Origin: Niabella sp.
Lineage (GTDB): Bacteria; Bacteroidota; Bacteroidia; Chitinophagales; Chitinophagaceae
DNA: 42,349 nt
NCBI GenBank assembly: GCA_017744795.1
Contig: JAGIAQ010000024.1
Span: 1 to 42,349 of the forward strand
Reading direction: 5' to 3'
The notes beneath the pieces are model-generated. The model searched no databases and was not told the DNA's origin. It was given only the letters and a program-made list of their open reading frames with translations. Shown here piece by piece: positions 16,257 through 25,376 of the stretch; positions within the stretch are counted from its first letter, which is position 1, and every line of letters starts with the position of its first letter. A program made the translations under genes and the position numbers.

Positions 16257-19200
16257 TTAAAAAGTTATTGTGTTTAGATGTTTATCCACGAGCATGCCGT
16301 CCACATATTTCGGATCAAAACTGAGTTTACGTTTTGCCCGGAATTTAATAATGAACAGCTCCTTACTGCCCTCAAGCACCGGCTGATCGCCTATATTCAC
16401 AAAAGTGGGATACAACACTTTTTGACCATTGCTGTGTAACCGGTCATTGGTCATATTGTCCATGTTTAACAGATGGATCGGCTCAATGCCGGTAAATTCA
16501 AGGTCCTGCTGGTTATAGGGCAACGCAAAACTTAAGGCGTTTACCGATTTCAGATGCACCCCTTTTACTGTTATGGCGATGGTTTCATTCGTGTCAAATG
16601 TCTTTTTAGCCACCTGCAATTCCAGTTTCCCCGCCAGGCTATCAGGCGCAGTAGCCACGATTCCGCCGTCCAGTCTTGTGGCCACATTGGAGATATCGTA
16701 GGCATCAATCAGGTTGTTTTTGTTAATATCGCCTTTGCTTACATAGCCCTCAAAATCGCCGTCACCTTTTCTTAATCCGGCATAATTCCGGTAGGAGGTA
16801 AGATCATTATTATCGATAAAATGATCATTGTTAATGTCGCCGGGAATAAAGCTTTCAGAGCCAGGCACTTTAAACACATATAATTCGCGCCCCGAACCAT
16901 AATCCCCAACGGCTTCTGTTACGGCCAGTTTTATATAGCGCGCGGTAGGATGATTGGTAAAGTTGAAAACTTTAGTATCTCCGTTTTTGGACCAGTCGAA
17001 ACTGCCGGCATTGGTCCAGTTGGTCTTGTCTGAGCTGTAAGCAATCGTTCCTTTCAGGACAATCCCATTGCCTCTGGACCGGGGCAGGTACTGGATCTTG
17101 TCGAGCTGATTTACAGACCGCAGGTCCATGGTTATGTCAAAAGGTACGGCTTTTGTGCCCCATTTGGTATGCCATAGATCCGACTCGTCGAAATCAAATA
17201 GTTTGGCAATTTCATTGTCTTCCTGGTACGGAGCCGTTGTTTCTCCAAGGATATCTTTAATGGCGAACTCCAGGGGATTTACCTTTGTTTTTGCGGAGAA
17301 AGCCTTCCAGTCAGAGCTTCCGGTTTTATTAACAGAGCGGATCTTAAAATGATAATCCGTTTCGGGCGATAAGCCTTCGAATAATAATGTCGTATCTCTG
17401 ATCGTACTGTACCGCTGGCCGTTAAAGTCTATTTCATAATAATCGGCATGGGGTATTTTATCCCAAACCGGTTTTAAGGTATACGCCTGGCTATTGGAGT
17501 CGGCGATGCTTGCAACGGGTGCAGACAGGCGCCCCGTTGATTGCAGCAGATGATCCGGGGTAGTAAACCGGAACCCGCTAACGGTAAGGGTTACGGCGTT
17601 TTGGGTAATATCCGTTGTCGCCAGTTTTACCAGCAATTGCGGGTTTTTGGTGATGGCAACTTTTTCGAATGAACTTCCGCTGGTAGCAAACCGGTTCAGG
17701 TTGGGAGCGGCATTATAAAAATAAACGTCAGTGCCTTTCAGGAAGGCTTCTTCTGATTTTGCTTCTGATAATTTAACAGCATGGGTGCCGGTCTTTGCCA
17801 GCACTCCTGTTGGACGTTGGGTTACATTTATATGAAATTCGGTAATCTTGTTTTTTTCAAATCCTTCAAAATTTCCCCGGGTGGGATGAACGGTTATTGA
17901 TGCCGTAGTATTCATTACCGAAGATTGGATCAGCGTGGTCACACTTTGCCCGGTTTTATAAGCTTCTGTAAAGCCATTATCATTGTATTCGGTAAAGGAA
18001 CTTTTTCCTGCCGGATACAATTCATAAATGCGCAAATGCGGATCGATTTCGTTTACATGATTATTGGGATGGGTCATGGGGATGATGGCCCCACTCTTTA
18101 CAAATAAGGGCAGTTTCCATAAGGGGGCATCAATATTATTGATGATGCGGTTGCCGGTATAGGTTACTCCGGAAAAATAATCGATCCAGGTGCCTTCGGG
18201 TAAATAAATGCCATTGCGGATATCGTTGCCGGCTGTGTCCGCCTTAGTTTCCTGGTACACCGGCGCAACAAGAAACCACGGGCCATACATATATTCATAC
18301 TGGGTGGCTTTTCCATAAGTAAAGGCATTGGGCGCATCCAGGAACAGCGCGCGCATGATCGGCAATCCTTTTGTTGCCTGCCAGGCGATGCTGTAGGTGT
18401 ACGGGATCAGTTCCGATTTTAATTTTAAATACGTGCGGTTGATGGAGGTGGCGGGTTCTCCCAGTGCGTGTGGATATTTTTCATTTGCACCCCAGCCATC
18501 CATGTTCAGCTGCATAGGAGTGAAGGCCTTCCATTCGAAATCGCGGGCGTTTACCCTGGTGTTTTTACCGCCAAAGATCCCGTCCATATCAGAAGTAATA
18601 TTGGGTTGCCCCGATAATCCGGCACCTATATAAGTGGGGATATGGAAGCGGATATATTCCCAGGCGCCACCAGTCTGGTCGCCGGTCCAAACGCTTGCAT
18701 AGCGCTGCGTTCCGGCCCATCCGTCTAACGAAATAATAAAGGGTCTAGCATCATTACCGTATTGGGGCATAATATGCGCCACATCTGCCACGCCGTTCAA
18801 TCCGAATGAATAGCCGGGCCCTACCCAGGCCACATCCGTCTTCAACACACGTACGCCGGCGATACCCACCTCTTTTACGATGTCGCGCTGCAATAAGGCA
18901 GGAACACCTTCTTTCGGGTGCAGGTCCGATTGGGTCCACAAACCGATCTGCACCCCATTCTTACGGGCATAATCGCCAAAGGATTTCAGGTTTTGGATAT
19001 TACTATCCAGGGTGCCGGTTTGTCCGTAACCCGCGCCATATCCGTCATTGGGCAGGATCCAGCCCAGCGGCATATCATGCGCCTTGTACCGGTCGATAAC
19101 GGCCCTGGCGGAAAATTGATAATTATTTTTTTCGCCGTTTAAGGATTCTTTGATGCCGCCATTGTCCTTCTGGCTTTCTTTGTAGCGCTTGCCGTCTTCA

Positions 19201-20093
19201 AAAGGGATTCCAGAAGAATCAGGTTTCCAGTAGTCGCGGTTATAAGCATTCAGATGTCCTTCATAAAAACCGAATTTGGGCAGTAATATCGGGTTGCCGG
19301 TAAGCTGGTAGAAATCATTCAATAAGGCTACGGGCTCCTTATCAATCATAAAGAATACGTCCAGGTAGCTGGTTTCGTGCGACAGGTTAACAAGCCCTTT
19401 TTCTTTTGCACCAAAATCATAGCGTCCTTTTTTGAAGGTATACCACATAAAGCCATACCCGTTGGTAGTCCAGTAAAAAGGTGTGGGGGAGGCTACGCCG
19501 CCGTCCGTCCAGCTGTTCTGATTTTCTATCGCGATAATTTTCCCTTTGTGGGAGAACCGGCCGTTTTGTACACCGCCACCGTAGAAGTATTCGTTGGGGT
19601 TTTCCTGCAGCTGCAGGGATACCTGCTTTTTGTCGAACCGGGCAGGGGCCATTATCCGGACGGCGATGGCATTGGTTGCCTTATTGAATACGGTGATGCC
19701 TGCAGTTGCCTTGTCCAGTTGCAGGCGAACGGCTTTTGTAGCAATGGTCATAGCCGCGCCAGCATCGTTCAGGTCCAGTACGGTAACAGGTTTGCGGGGA
19801 TTGCTGACCAGTATTTTTGCCGGGGGCGTTGCTTCCGGATCGCGCAGGGTTTTCCCGGTGCTGTCCTGGAACATGCGAAAGATGTTCTCCCCATAAAAAT
19901 CCAGGAGCAGTTGCTGTCCATTGGAATAGGCCACCTGTACCGTTGTGGAATTTATTTTTTTAGCACTCAGGATGTGCACGGGCGTTACTTCTTTTTGAAT
20001 GGATTGCGCTGTTGCTTTAAAGCATGGTTGACTACACAGCAGTGTCAGAAACACCGTAATTTTTGACAAGGGAACCCTCAATTTCAGCTTCAT
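16257..20093 (-). CDS. Multimodular glycoside hydrolase family 31 enzyme with FN3, F5/8C, dockerin-like and cohesin-like modules
   Basis: 1278 residues; signal peptide about 1-30. The N-terminal beta-sandwich (about 40-260) precedes a GH31 barrel with nucleophile D420 in VLKTDVAWVGPGYSF and acid/base D472 in WTGDQTGGAW, then SDMDGIFGG and MQLNMDGWG. Downstream come the DUF5110-type region, a fibronectin III domain (about 855-937), an F5/8C/CBM32-like domain (about 938-1083), a type-I dockerin-like pair of calcium loops (GDINNDHFIDNND at 1085 and GDINKNNLIDAYD at 1121) and a cohesin-like beta domain (about 1150-1270). GH31 enzymes cleave alpha-glycosidic bonds. The long barrel insertions and the CBM/dockerin set resemble the alpha-N-acetylgalactosaminidase-type subfamily more than plain alpha-glucosidases, but the substrate is not established. 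The gene is monocistronic with its own terminator. Confidence 0.88.
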   Translation of the reverse strand: MKLKLRVPLSKITVFLTLLCSQPCFKATAQSIQKEVTPVHILSAKKINSTTVQVAYSNGQQLLLDFYGENIFRMFQDSTGKTLRDPEATPPAKILVSNPRKPVTVLDLNDAGAAMTIATKAVRLQLDKATAGITVFNKATNAIAVRIMAPARFDKKQVSLQLQENPNEYFYGGGVQNGRFSHKGKIIAIENQNSWTDGGVASPTPFYWTTNGYGFMWYTFKKGRYDFGAKEKGLVNLSHETSYLDVFFMIDKEPVALLNDFYQLTGNPILLPKFGFYEGHLNAYNRDYWKPDSSGIPFEDGKRYKESQKDNGGIKESLNGEKNNYQFSARAVIDRYKAHDMPLGWILPNDGYGAGYGQTGTLDSNIQNLKSFGDYARKNGVQIGLWTQSDLHPKEGVPALLQRDIVKEVGIAGVRVLKTDVAWVGPGYSFGLNGVADVAHIMPQYGNDARPFIISLDGWAGTQRYASVWTGDQTGGAWEYIRFHIPTYIGAGLSGQPNITSDMDGIFGGKNTRVNARDFEWKAFTPMQLNMDGWGANEKYPHALGEPATSINRTYLKLKSELIPYTYSIAWQATKGLPIMRALFLDAPNAFTYGKATQYEYMYGPWFLVAPVYQETKADTAGNDIRNGIYLPEGTWIDYFSGVTYTGNRIINNIDAPLWKLPLFVKSGAIIPMTHPNNHVNEIDPHLRIYELYPAGKSSFTEYNDNGFTEAYKTGQSVTTLIQSSVMNTTASITVHPTRGNFEGFEKNKITEFHINVTQRPTGVLAKTGTHAVKLSEAKSEEAFLKGTDVYFYNAAPNLNRFATSGSSFEKVAITKNPQLLVKLATTDITQNAVTLTVSGFRFTTPDHLLQSTGRLSAPVASIADSNSQAYTLKPVWDKIPHADYYEIDFNGQRYSTIRDTTLLFEGLSPETDYHFKIRSVNKTGSSDWKAFSAKTKVNPLEFAIKDILGETTAPYQEDNEIAKLFDFDESDLWHTKWGTKAVPFDITMDLRSVNQLDKIQYLPRSRGNGIVLKGTIAYSSDKTNWTNAGSFDWSKNGDTKVFNFTNHPTARYIKLAVTEAVGDYGSGRELYVFKVPGSESFIPGDINNDHFIDNNDLTSYRNYAGLRKGDGDFEGYVSKGDINKNNLIDAYDISNVATRLDGGIVATAPDSLAGKLELQVAKKTFDTNETIAITVKGVHLKSVNALSFALPYNQQDLEFTGIEPIHLLNMDNMTNDRLHSNGQKVLYPTFVNIGDQPVLEGSKELFIIKFRAKRKLSFDPKYVDGMLVDKHLNTITF

Positions 20094-20252
20094 GAATTGT
20101 TGGCGTTAAAGGATAAATAATTAATCCGTAAAGGTAGAAAACAAAACAAACCGATCGCCGGTTAATGGAATCGATTGCACAAGCTAAATTGCTCCGGATT
20201 CTTAGTGGTCAATCGTATGCACAAATTATTGGTGTATTCGTGGCGCTGCGTT

Positions 20253-20345
20253 GTATGAGGCGCAGGCTGTACGAGGCTTGTAGCCTCGTACCATTATTCT
20301 ATCGCCCGCCTGAATGACACAGTCGGGCAGGCCTTTGGCGATAAC
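20253..20345. repeat. Structured palindromic intergenic element
   Basis: A perfect 9-bp stem with 5-nt loop (GTACGAGGC at 20269-20277, GCCTCGTAC at 20283-20291) is preceded by a near copy of its left arm (20253-20261). It is followed by a second nested hairpin whose outer arms read TATCGCC and GGCGATA and whose inner arms read GCCTG and CAGGC. The element lies between the DUF3307 stop and the GH31 promoter. It may act as a terminator for the SatD-DUF3307 operon or be a dispersed REP-like element; it has no T tract. Confidence 0.5.
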
Positions 20346-20354
20346 TGAAATGGT

Positions 20355-21092
20355 CTACCCTGTAATTAGCGATAATAATTTTGTAATAATGATCCCGGTT
20401 ACAATGGCAATGCCAAAACTAAGCAGCGTACCAATAAGTATATATTCGGTAAGCTTGCGGTCCTGGCCCATTTTCAGATCACTGAAGCGAAAAACGGATT
20501 TGGCCGTTACTAAAAAGCCGATGGCAGACCATTGCCCCTGCAGGATAAAAAGGAGCACCAACAGCCGTTCCAGGTAGCCGATCATCATACCCGCATGTTG
20601 CAATGATCTTGTTTCGATCAGATCTGTTTTTATTTCCGTTGCCGGCGCCCATTTGGAAAGAATGATCCTTACGAAAACGGAAGAAGGTGTGGTAAGGAAT
20701 ACGATTCCGGTGGCAATGATCAGAAAGCTGTTCAATTGAGTTGTTGAAAAAATGAAGCCGGGCTGGGTTGGTGTTGCCAGGTATGCAGCTCCTGCAAGCA
20801 CAGCAAGATGCAATACCTGGTCGGCAATAAAAAGGATCCTTTGATTTTTTTTATTTTGGAATTGAAGTTTTGCCATGTCGATTAATAAATGGCTGAGCGT
20901 AATAAGGGCCGCCAGGGGCAGGTATTGCACATCCATCGTTACCAACAAGATCAATCCAAAGTGAATGAGGGCGTGCAGGTATAGTTTGGGGCTTTTATAT
21001 CTTTTGCGTTCTTTCTCTTCCACCCAGTTGGTGGGCTGCAATACAAAATCGCCTAGGAGATGGGCCAGCAATAATTTTATGAATAGCATCAT
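20355..21092 (-). CDS. DUF3307 multi-pass membrane protein (SatD partner)
   Basis: 245 residues, mostly hydrophobic with about six membrane helices. The N-terminus MMLFIKLLLAHLLGDFVLQP carries the conserved AHxxGDFxxQ motif of DUF3307, and LYLHALIHFG and SHLLIDMAK give further conserved His/Asp positions inside the membrane. A C-terminal half (about 115-245) adds helices rich in hydrophobic residues. The function of the family is unknown. The start codon overlaps the stop of the SatD-family gene by four bases (ATGA), so translation is coupled. This SatD-DUF3307 pairing is seen in many bacteria and suggests that the soluble protein senses or regulates the membrane protein. Confidence 0.85.
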   Translation of the reverse strand: MMLFIKLLLAHLLGDFVLQPTNWVEEKERKRYKSPKLYLHALIHFGLILLVTMDVQYLPLAALITLSHLLIDMAKLQFQNKKNQRILFIADQVLHLAVLAGAAYLATPTQPGFIFSTTQLNSFLIIATGIVFLTTPSSVFVRIILSKWAPATEIKTDLIETRSLQHAGMMIGYLERLLVLLFILQGQWSAIGFLVTAKSVFRFSDLKMGQDRKLTEYILIGTLLSFGIAIVTGIIITKLLSLITG

Positions 21093-21700
21093 GGCGTTAA
21101 ATCGTTTAGTATGTTTTTATAGTAGGTGTTGAATTCTAATAGCAAATCCAGCTGTGCGCGTTTCCGGCTCTGGCTTACCGCCGATTGATTGATCTTTAAA
21201 TGCTCGGCCAACTGTTGCTGGTTCCACTCCGGCCGTTCTAAAAACAACTGCACGGTTGCTGCCGCCACTGCGCTCCAGTTATCCATGATAAGGGAAGCAA
21301 AGCGGGCTATCAGGTTGAGGGTAGTATCTGTATGCGCATCGCCGGTTGCAAAGGCCAGGGTCGTTTTTTCTTCTTTGAGCGCATCGAATTTTCTTCCGGA
21401 GCGTATAAAGGCAGTGCCGTTGGATTCGGTTATTTTTTCAGTAGTATAATTGCTGTCACCGATCCCGATGCTTATCCTGACGTCCAGTTCCGGCTGCTGT
21501 TTTATAATGCTTTTGAGTTCGATGCTTTTGTATAAGGCTTCTTCTGGCTTTAGCTTTAGTTGAAAGGCATCTCCCCGATAGATCTCCCAGTCGCGCGGTG
21601 TGGTTCCCTGTCTGCTCAGGAATGTTTTTAGAAGGGGCATCCAGTTGCCGGAGGGTGTCGTTGCTGAACCAATAATATCTCCCGTGATGACTGCTATCAT
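21089..21700 (-). CDS. SatD-family protein with C-terminal helix-turn-helix
   Basis: 203 residues. The N-terminal part (about 1-130) has the SatD pattern: MIAVITGDIIGS, RGDAFQLKL and VRISIGIGD, an arrangement that looks like a nucleotidyl-cyclase-type fold. The C-terminal 55 residues contain a helix-turn-helix (WNQQQLAEHLKINQSAVSQS RKRAQ), which argues for DNA binding. It is the first gene of a two-gene operon with DUF3307. The AT-rich sequence directly before its start holds four alternating TATAAG/CTTATA boxes with 14-bp spacing, so autoregulation is likely (inference). Homologues have been linked to stress or acid tolerance in other bacteria, but the role here is not known. Confidence 0.85.
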   Translation of the reverse strand: MIAVITGDIIGSATTPSGNWMPLLKTFLSRQGTTPRDWEIYRGDAFQLKLKPEEALYKSIELKSIIKQQPELDVRISIGIGDSNYTTEKITESNGTAFIRSGRKFDALKEEKTTLAFATGDAHTDTTLNLIARFASLIMDNWSAVAAATVQLFLERPEWNQQQLAEHLKINQSAVSQSRKRAQLDLLLEFNTYYKNILNDLTP

Positions 21701-22026
21701 AACTCAAATATAAGCAATAATGCTTATAAATAAAATTATAAGTCAAAAAGCTTATAAATTAAATTATTAGCTATATCGATTATATTTAACTGAGCTTGCG
21801 GCGTGCAGGTAATTGTCTGATAATGAACCAATATCAACGTTATTTGCGCTACGATTGATTAAAGCATATTAGCTGTGTAAGGGGTATTCTAAAAAGTATT
21901 TTGGCCTGGTAAAGCGTGAAGACCGGTAAGTCGTATGCCGTGAAAAAAATAGATCGCCTCAGTGCTTCTGCGCTTCAGTGGCTTTTAGGTCAGACCCATT
22001 CGTGAATTAGTGGCAATGGACAATTG
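21701..22026. other. Intergenic region upstream of satD, downstream of MscS gene
   Basis: The satD-proximal 60 bp is very AT-rich and holds the box array. The rest (about 21780-22026) is non-coding; it includes TATTTTGGCCTGGTAAAGCG near 21897, which resembles a stretch near 34507, probably another degenerate dispersed repeat. No gene is seen. Confidence 0.5.
21709..21756. promoter_or_regulatory. Four alternating TATAAG/CTTATA boxes at 14-bp spacing, candidate SatD operator
   Basis: TATAAG at 21709-21714, CTTATA at 21723-21728, TATAAG at 21737-21742 and CTTATA at 21751-21756 are spaced by exactly 14 bp and alternate in orientation, forming two inverted repeats. The nearest box lies 9 bp upstream of the satD ATG at 21700, so bound protein would cover the promoter or the ribosome-binding region. 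The HTH in SatD makes it the natural candidate ligand. Confidence 0.55.
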
Positions 22027-24396
22027 CTATTCAGGTGTGGCAATTTCCAGTTCCTTCAATTTTTCATAAATGGTTTCGGTGACCCTGTTTTTTGTTGAGG
22101 TGGCGCCGGACAAGTCGCTCCAGAAGAAAACTTTCAGCGTAGACCATTTGGCACTGATCGGGCTTAGATAAATGGCAGGCGGCTTGGCAGCGGCCACACC
22201 CTTGGTGGCAATGACCGCCTCCCGTACGGCATCGGATAAGGTTTCAATGTCTGCTGCTTTCGCAACAATAATGGTAACAGAAGAGCGTACAATATTGTTG
22301 CTGAGCGTCCAGTTAATAATATTATGAGACAGGATATCGCCATTGGGGATAATAATATCTGCACCTTCATCGCTGACCAGGGTACTGGAGCGGATGCCGA
22401 TCTCCTTTACCTTGCCTTTACGGCTGCTGAGCTCCACTACATCGCCAACGCGGATGGTGCGATCAAAGATCAGAATGATGCCGGAGATAAAATTATTTAC
22501 AATGCTTTGTAAACCTAACCCGATGCCCACACTAAGAGCGCCGATGATAACCGTGATCTTATCAATGGGCAGGCCTGAGGCGGCAACAGCAAGGAAAAAG
22601 CCGGTTATCAGCAACACCAGCCGGGTTATTAACAATCTTGAATGCTGCGCATTAACATGCTCGATGGCATCTTCGCCCGTTTCGCCAAAAAAGTAAGCAA
22701 TATATTTCTGAAGAAAATTAGCCAGCCAGATGATGCCGATGCACAAAAGGACACCGGAGAAAGTAATGGAAAAACCACCCAGTTTCCGGGGTTGGGAAAG
22801 AAAGGCGCCCAGCGACTCGCTGATCGGGTCCAGCAGATCCAGGCTGTCGCCCAATAACATCAACCAAAGAAACAATGCCAGGAAAGACAGTACTCTTGAT
22901 ATATCCGCCGAAATGTCCTGCCATTCAAAATGGTCTGCATACCCCTTACGCGCACGGCAGTTTTTTATGTGCACCAGAAAGGCTTCCCGAATGCTTTGTA
23001 CGGCAACGGTGAGCCCGATGGCATAAAGCAACTGAAAGGAGGCCGTGGAGAAAAACAATTGCGTCAAAGCGCCCCTGCCAAAAATATTGGAAAGGATCGC
23101 TCCAGTATTCAGGAGCACATAAACAACCAAAGCGGAATAGCTCAGTTTAAAGTTCGGATAGAAGCTGCGGTATCGCTTTAATACCACCAGACCCAGGCCT
23201 ATGGATCCGGCATTCACTAATAAGATCAGCCAGCGCTGTGAAGAAAAAGAAGTAAAGAGCATATGGAACAACGGCACCATCAACAGCAGCACCACAAAGG
23301 CCAGCCATAGTTTGAAAGCGTCTTTCGGAACTCTTTTGTAGAAGAATTTAGAAAGACTTGCCGCCAGTAAAATTTGTAACAGATCGGTATAAAAAACGGG
23401 TGCATCCAGCTCAAAAGCGGGTGCCAGCGTAAACAACAGGGTCAATGCCGGCCAAACGGGTTTGGATGAAACAAACTCGAGGTGCAGCTCGTCCAGCGTA
23501 GACAGCTTGCCGCTTCGTGAAAGGCCATGGAAACTGTACACCACCCAAAGAAAAAATAGCAGGGCCGCCATAAGTAAAACCAGCCGGTCGCTGCGCGTAT
23601 TTTTAAAATAATAGTGCACAATCTGTTCCTCATTATTCAACAATTGGGCGCGGTTAGCATATTTTTTTTTACTGACGCCGGAACCTTGCCAGATGTAATC
23701 CCTGTCTTTTTGGAACGCACGTGGCCCGGCCGATTTTAACTGGGCATTTGTTTGGTATAATGATTCCTGCAGTGCAAGTGCGGCAGCGGCGGCACGAGCT
23801 TTAAGGGTATTGACCAGTGTTGTGTTCAGGGATAAAAGACTGTCGGCCACCTTCCATTTTGTTTTTATATCGGCCACCTGGGCGGAAAAAGAATCCCGTA
23901 GCGCCGGCGTCCGGAATACCTTTAAAATAAGACTATCCTTACGAAGCCCCAGGATCTCTTTTTTTACGGCAACCAATGATGTGTCGTAACCGGCAACAAT
24001 GGTTTTGTTGTCCGAATTATTTTCCGTAAGCTCATACAGCAACGCCCGGTACATTTGCAGGTTTTGCAGGTCATGCGCCCGGGTTTTAAAAGAAAGGCGC
24101 TGTTTTATAAGGTAAATGGCGGAGTCATTATCCGTCAACTCCGCTTCAATATCCGGAATATGTGTAAAAGAGGACGTGACCACCGGAACTTTGTTCAGCG
24201 CTTCATAAACTTTTTGAAGCCCTTCCAGGTAATCCGCATTAGATACAACATTGGTGTCTGCCAGTACTGCCGCGCTTTGGGTGTTTTGAGGGGTCCTGGG
24301 CGCGGTCTGCGCCTGCACAAGGGAGCTTATACAGGCCAATAAAATAACACAAACCAAATAACGTTTCACCAGATGAAACCGGGGTACAGCGATCAT
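22027..24396 (-). CDS. MscS-family mechanosensitive ion channel with periplasmic N-terminal region
   Basis: 789 residues from the ATG at 24396, which is followed by a signal peptide (MIAVPRFHLVKRYLVCVILL, then AQ); the open frame extends to a TTG at 24480. A periplasmic coiled region with many charged helices (about 30-270) precedes about ten membrane helices. The MscS pore helix is clear about 180 residues from the end: GALSVGIGLGLQSIVNNF, followed by SGIILIFDRTIRVGDVVE and the beta domain IIIPNGDILSHNIINW. The channel opens under membrane tension to release solutes in hypo-osmotic shock. The large periplasmic part resembles the MscK/MscM type. It is monocistronic and divergent from the SDR gene with an 80 to 165-bp spacer. 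Confidence 0.9.
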   Translation of the reverse strand: MIAVPRFHLVKRYLVCVILLACISSLVQAQTAPRTPQNTQSAAVLADTNVVSNADYLEGLQKVYEALNKVPVVTSSFTHIPDIEAELTDNDSAIYLIKQRLSFKTRAHDLQNLQMYRALLYELTENNSDNKTIVAGYDTSLVAVKKEILGLRKDSLILKVFRTPALRDSFSAQVADIKTKWKVADSLLSLNTTLVNTLKARAAAAALALQESLYQTNAQLKSAGPRAFQKDRDYIWQGSGVSKKKYANRAQLLNNEEQIVHYYFKNTRSDRLVLLMAALLFFLWVVYSFHGLSRSGKLSTLDELHLEFVSSKPVWPALTLLFTLAPAFELDAPVFYTDLLQILLAASLSKFFYKRVPKDAFKLWLAFVVLLLMVPLFHMLFTSFSSQRWLILLVNAGSIGLGLVVLKRYRSFYPNFKLSYSALVVYVLLNTGAILSNIFGRGALTQLFFSTASFQLLYAIGLTVAVQSIREAFLVHIKNCRARKGYADHFEWQDISADISRVLSFLALFLWLMLLGDSLDLLDPISESLGAFLSQPRKLGGFSITFSGVLLCIGIIWLANFLQKYIAYFFGETGEDAIEHVNAQHSRLLITRLVLLITGFFLAVAASGLPIDKITVIIGALSVGIGLGLQSIVNNFISGIILIFDRTIRVGDVVELSSRKGKVKEIGIRSSTLVSDEGADIIIPNGDILSHNIINWTLSNNIVRSSVTIIVAKAADIETLSDAVREAVIATKGVAAAKPPAIYLSPISAKWSTLKVFFWSDLSGATSTKNRVTETIYEKLKELEIATPE

Positions 24397-24560
24397 ACTA
24401 AATATTATTTCGGCCGCATAAAGATAATGATATCTGTGTTTGAACCCCATAATCTGCGGGTGCAGTACCGGTTTCCGCAAATTTTTAACGTTATATCTAA
24501 CACGGATTATTGCTGCTAAATTGTTAAATTGCCGCTCTTAAACAAAAATAAAGATCAGAT

Positions 24561-25325
24561 ATGTTTCAGTTAACAAATAAGACTGCTGTGGTTACGGGGG
24601 CAGGAAGCGGGATCGGAAAAGCGGTAGCGGTGCTGTTTGCGCAGGCCGGCGCGCGGGTGGTTGCGGTAGACCTCAATAAAGAAGCCACGCAGCAAACAAT
24701 AGATGAAATAACCGATGCTGGTGGCAGCGCCAGCGGTATTTTTGTTGACGTATCGGCGCAGGAGCAGGTAGTGGCGGCATTAGCTGCACTTGATCGTATT
24801 GATATACTGGTAAACAGTGCCGGCATTTCTCATATCGGGAAAGCTGATACCACCAGCGAGGCTGATTTTGACCGGGTGTATAAGGTGAATGTAAAAGGGG
24901 TTTATAATATGCTGTATGCGGTGCTGCCTAAAATGAAACAGCAGGGGAGCGGGGTTATCCTCAATATGGCGTCGATCGCGTCCAGCGTGGGGTTGCCGGA
25001 CCGGTTTGCTTATTCCATGAGTAAAGGCGCCGTGCTGGCAATGACCTTATCTGTTGCAAAGGACTATATTAACGAGGGCATCCGCTGCAATTGTGTATCA
25101 CCCGCCCGGGTGCATACGCCTTTTGTGGATGGATTCCTTGCCAAGAATTATCCTGGCAAAGAAAAAGAGATGTTTGACAAACTGTCCAAAACACAGCCCA
25201 TCGGCCGCATGGCCAAACCGGAGGAAATTGCTGCGCAGATCCTGTACCTCTGCAGCGATGAAGCCTCTTTTATTACCGGCTGCGATTACCCGATCGATGG
25301 CGGGTTTATAAGGCTGAATAATTAG
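24561..25325 (+). CDS. SDR-family dehydrogenase, probable 2-keto-3-deoxy-L-sugar-acid dehydrogenase
   Basis: 254 residues, a classical SDR. TGAGSGIG (12-19) binds the cofactor, D37 after the second strand favours NAD+, NSAG is at 85-88, and the catalytic set is S138, Y151 and K155 (YSMSK). PIDGG lies near the end. It is followed 51 bp later by an FAH-family hydrolase on the same strand. That pair matches the 2-keto-3-deoxy-L-rhamnonate (or fuconate) 4-dehydrogenase plus 2,4-diketo-acid hydrolase steps of the non-phosphorylative L-rhamnose/L-fucose route. The rest of such a route is not in the window, and the substrate is an inference from the pairing. Confidence 0.8.
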   Translation: MFQLTNKTAVVTGAGSGIGKAVAVLFAQAGARVVAVDLNKEATQQTIDEITDAGGSASGIFVDVSAQEQVVAALAALDRIDILVNSAGISHIGKADTTSEADFDRVYKVNVKGVYNMLYAVLPKMKQQGSGVILNMASIASSVGLPDRFAYSMSKGAVLAMTLSVAKDYINEGIRCNCVSPARVHTPFVDGFLAKNYPGKEKEMFDKLSKTQPIGRMAKPEEIAAQILYLCSDEASFITGCDYPIDGGFIRLNN

Positions 25326-25376
25326 AACGGGGAACGTAAAATAAGAAATAGTAAATAATAAATTAGTAATTCAATT

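Noticed and set aside
24397-24480. N-terminal extension of the MscS protein to a TTG codon
   Set aside because: The signal peptide begins at the ATG at 24396; the extension would bury it.
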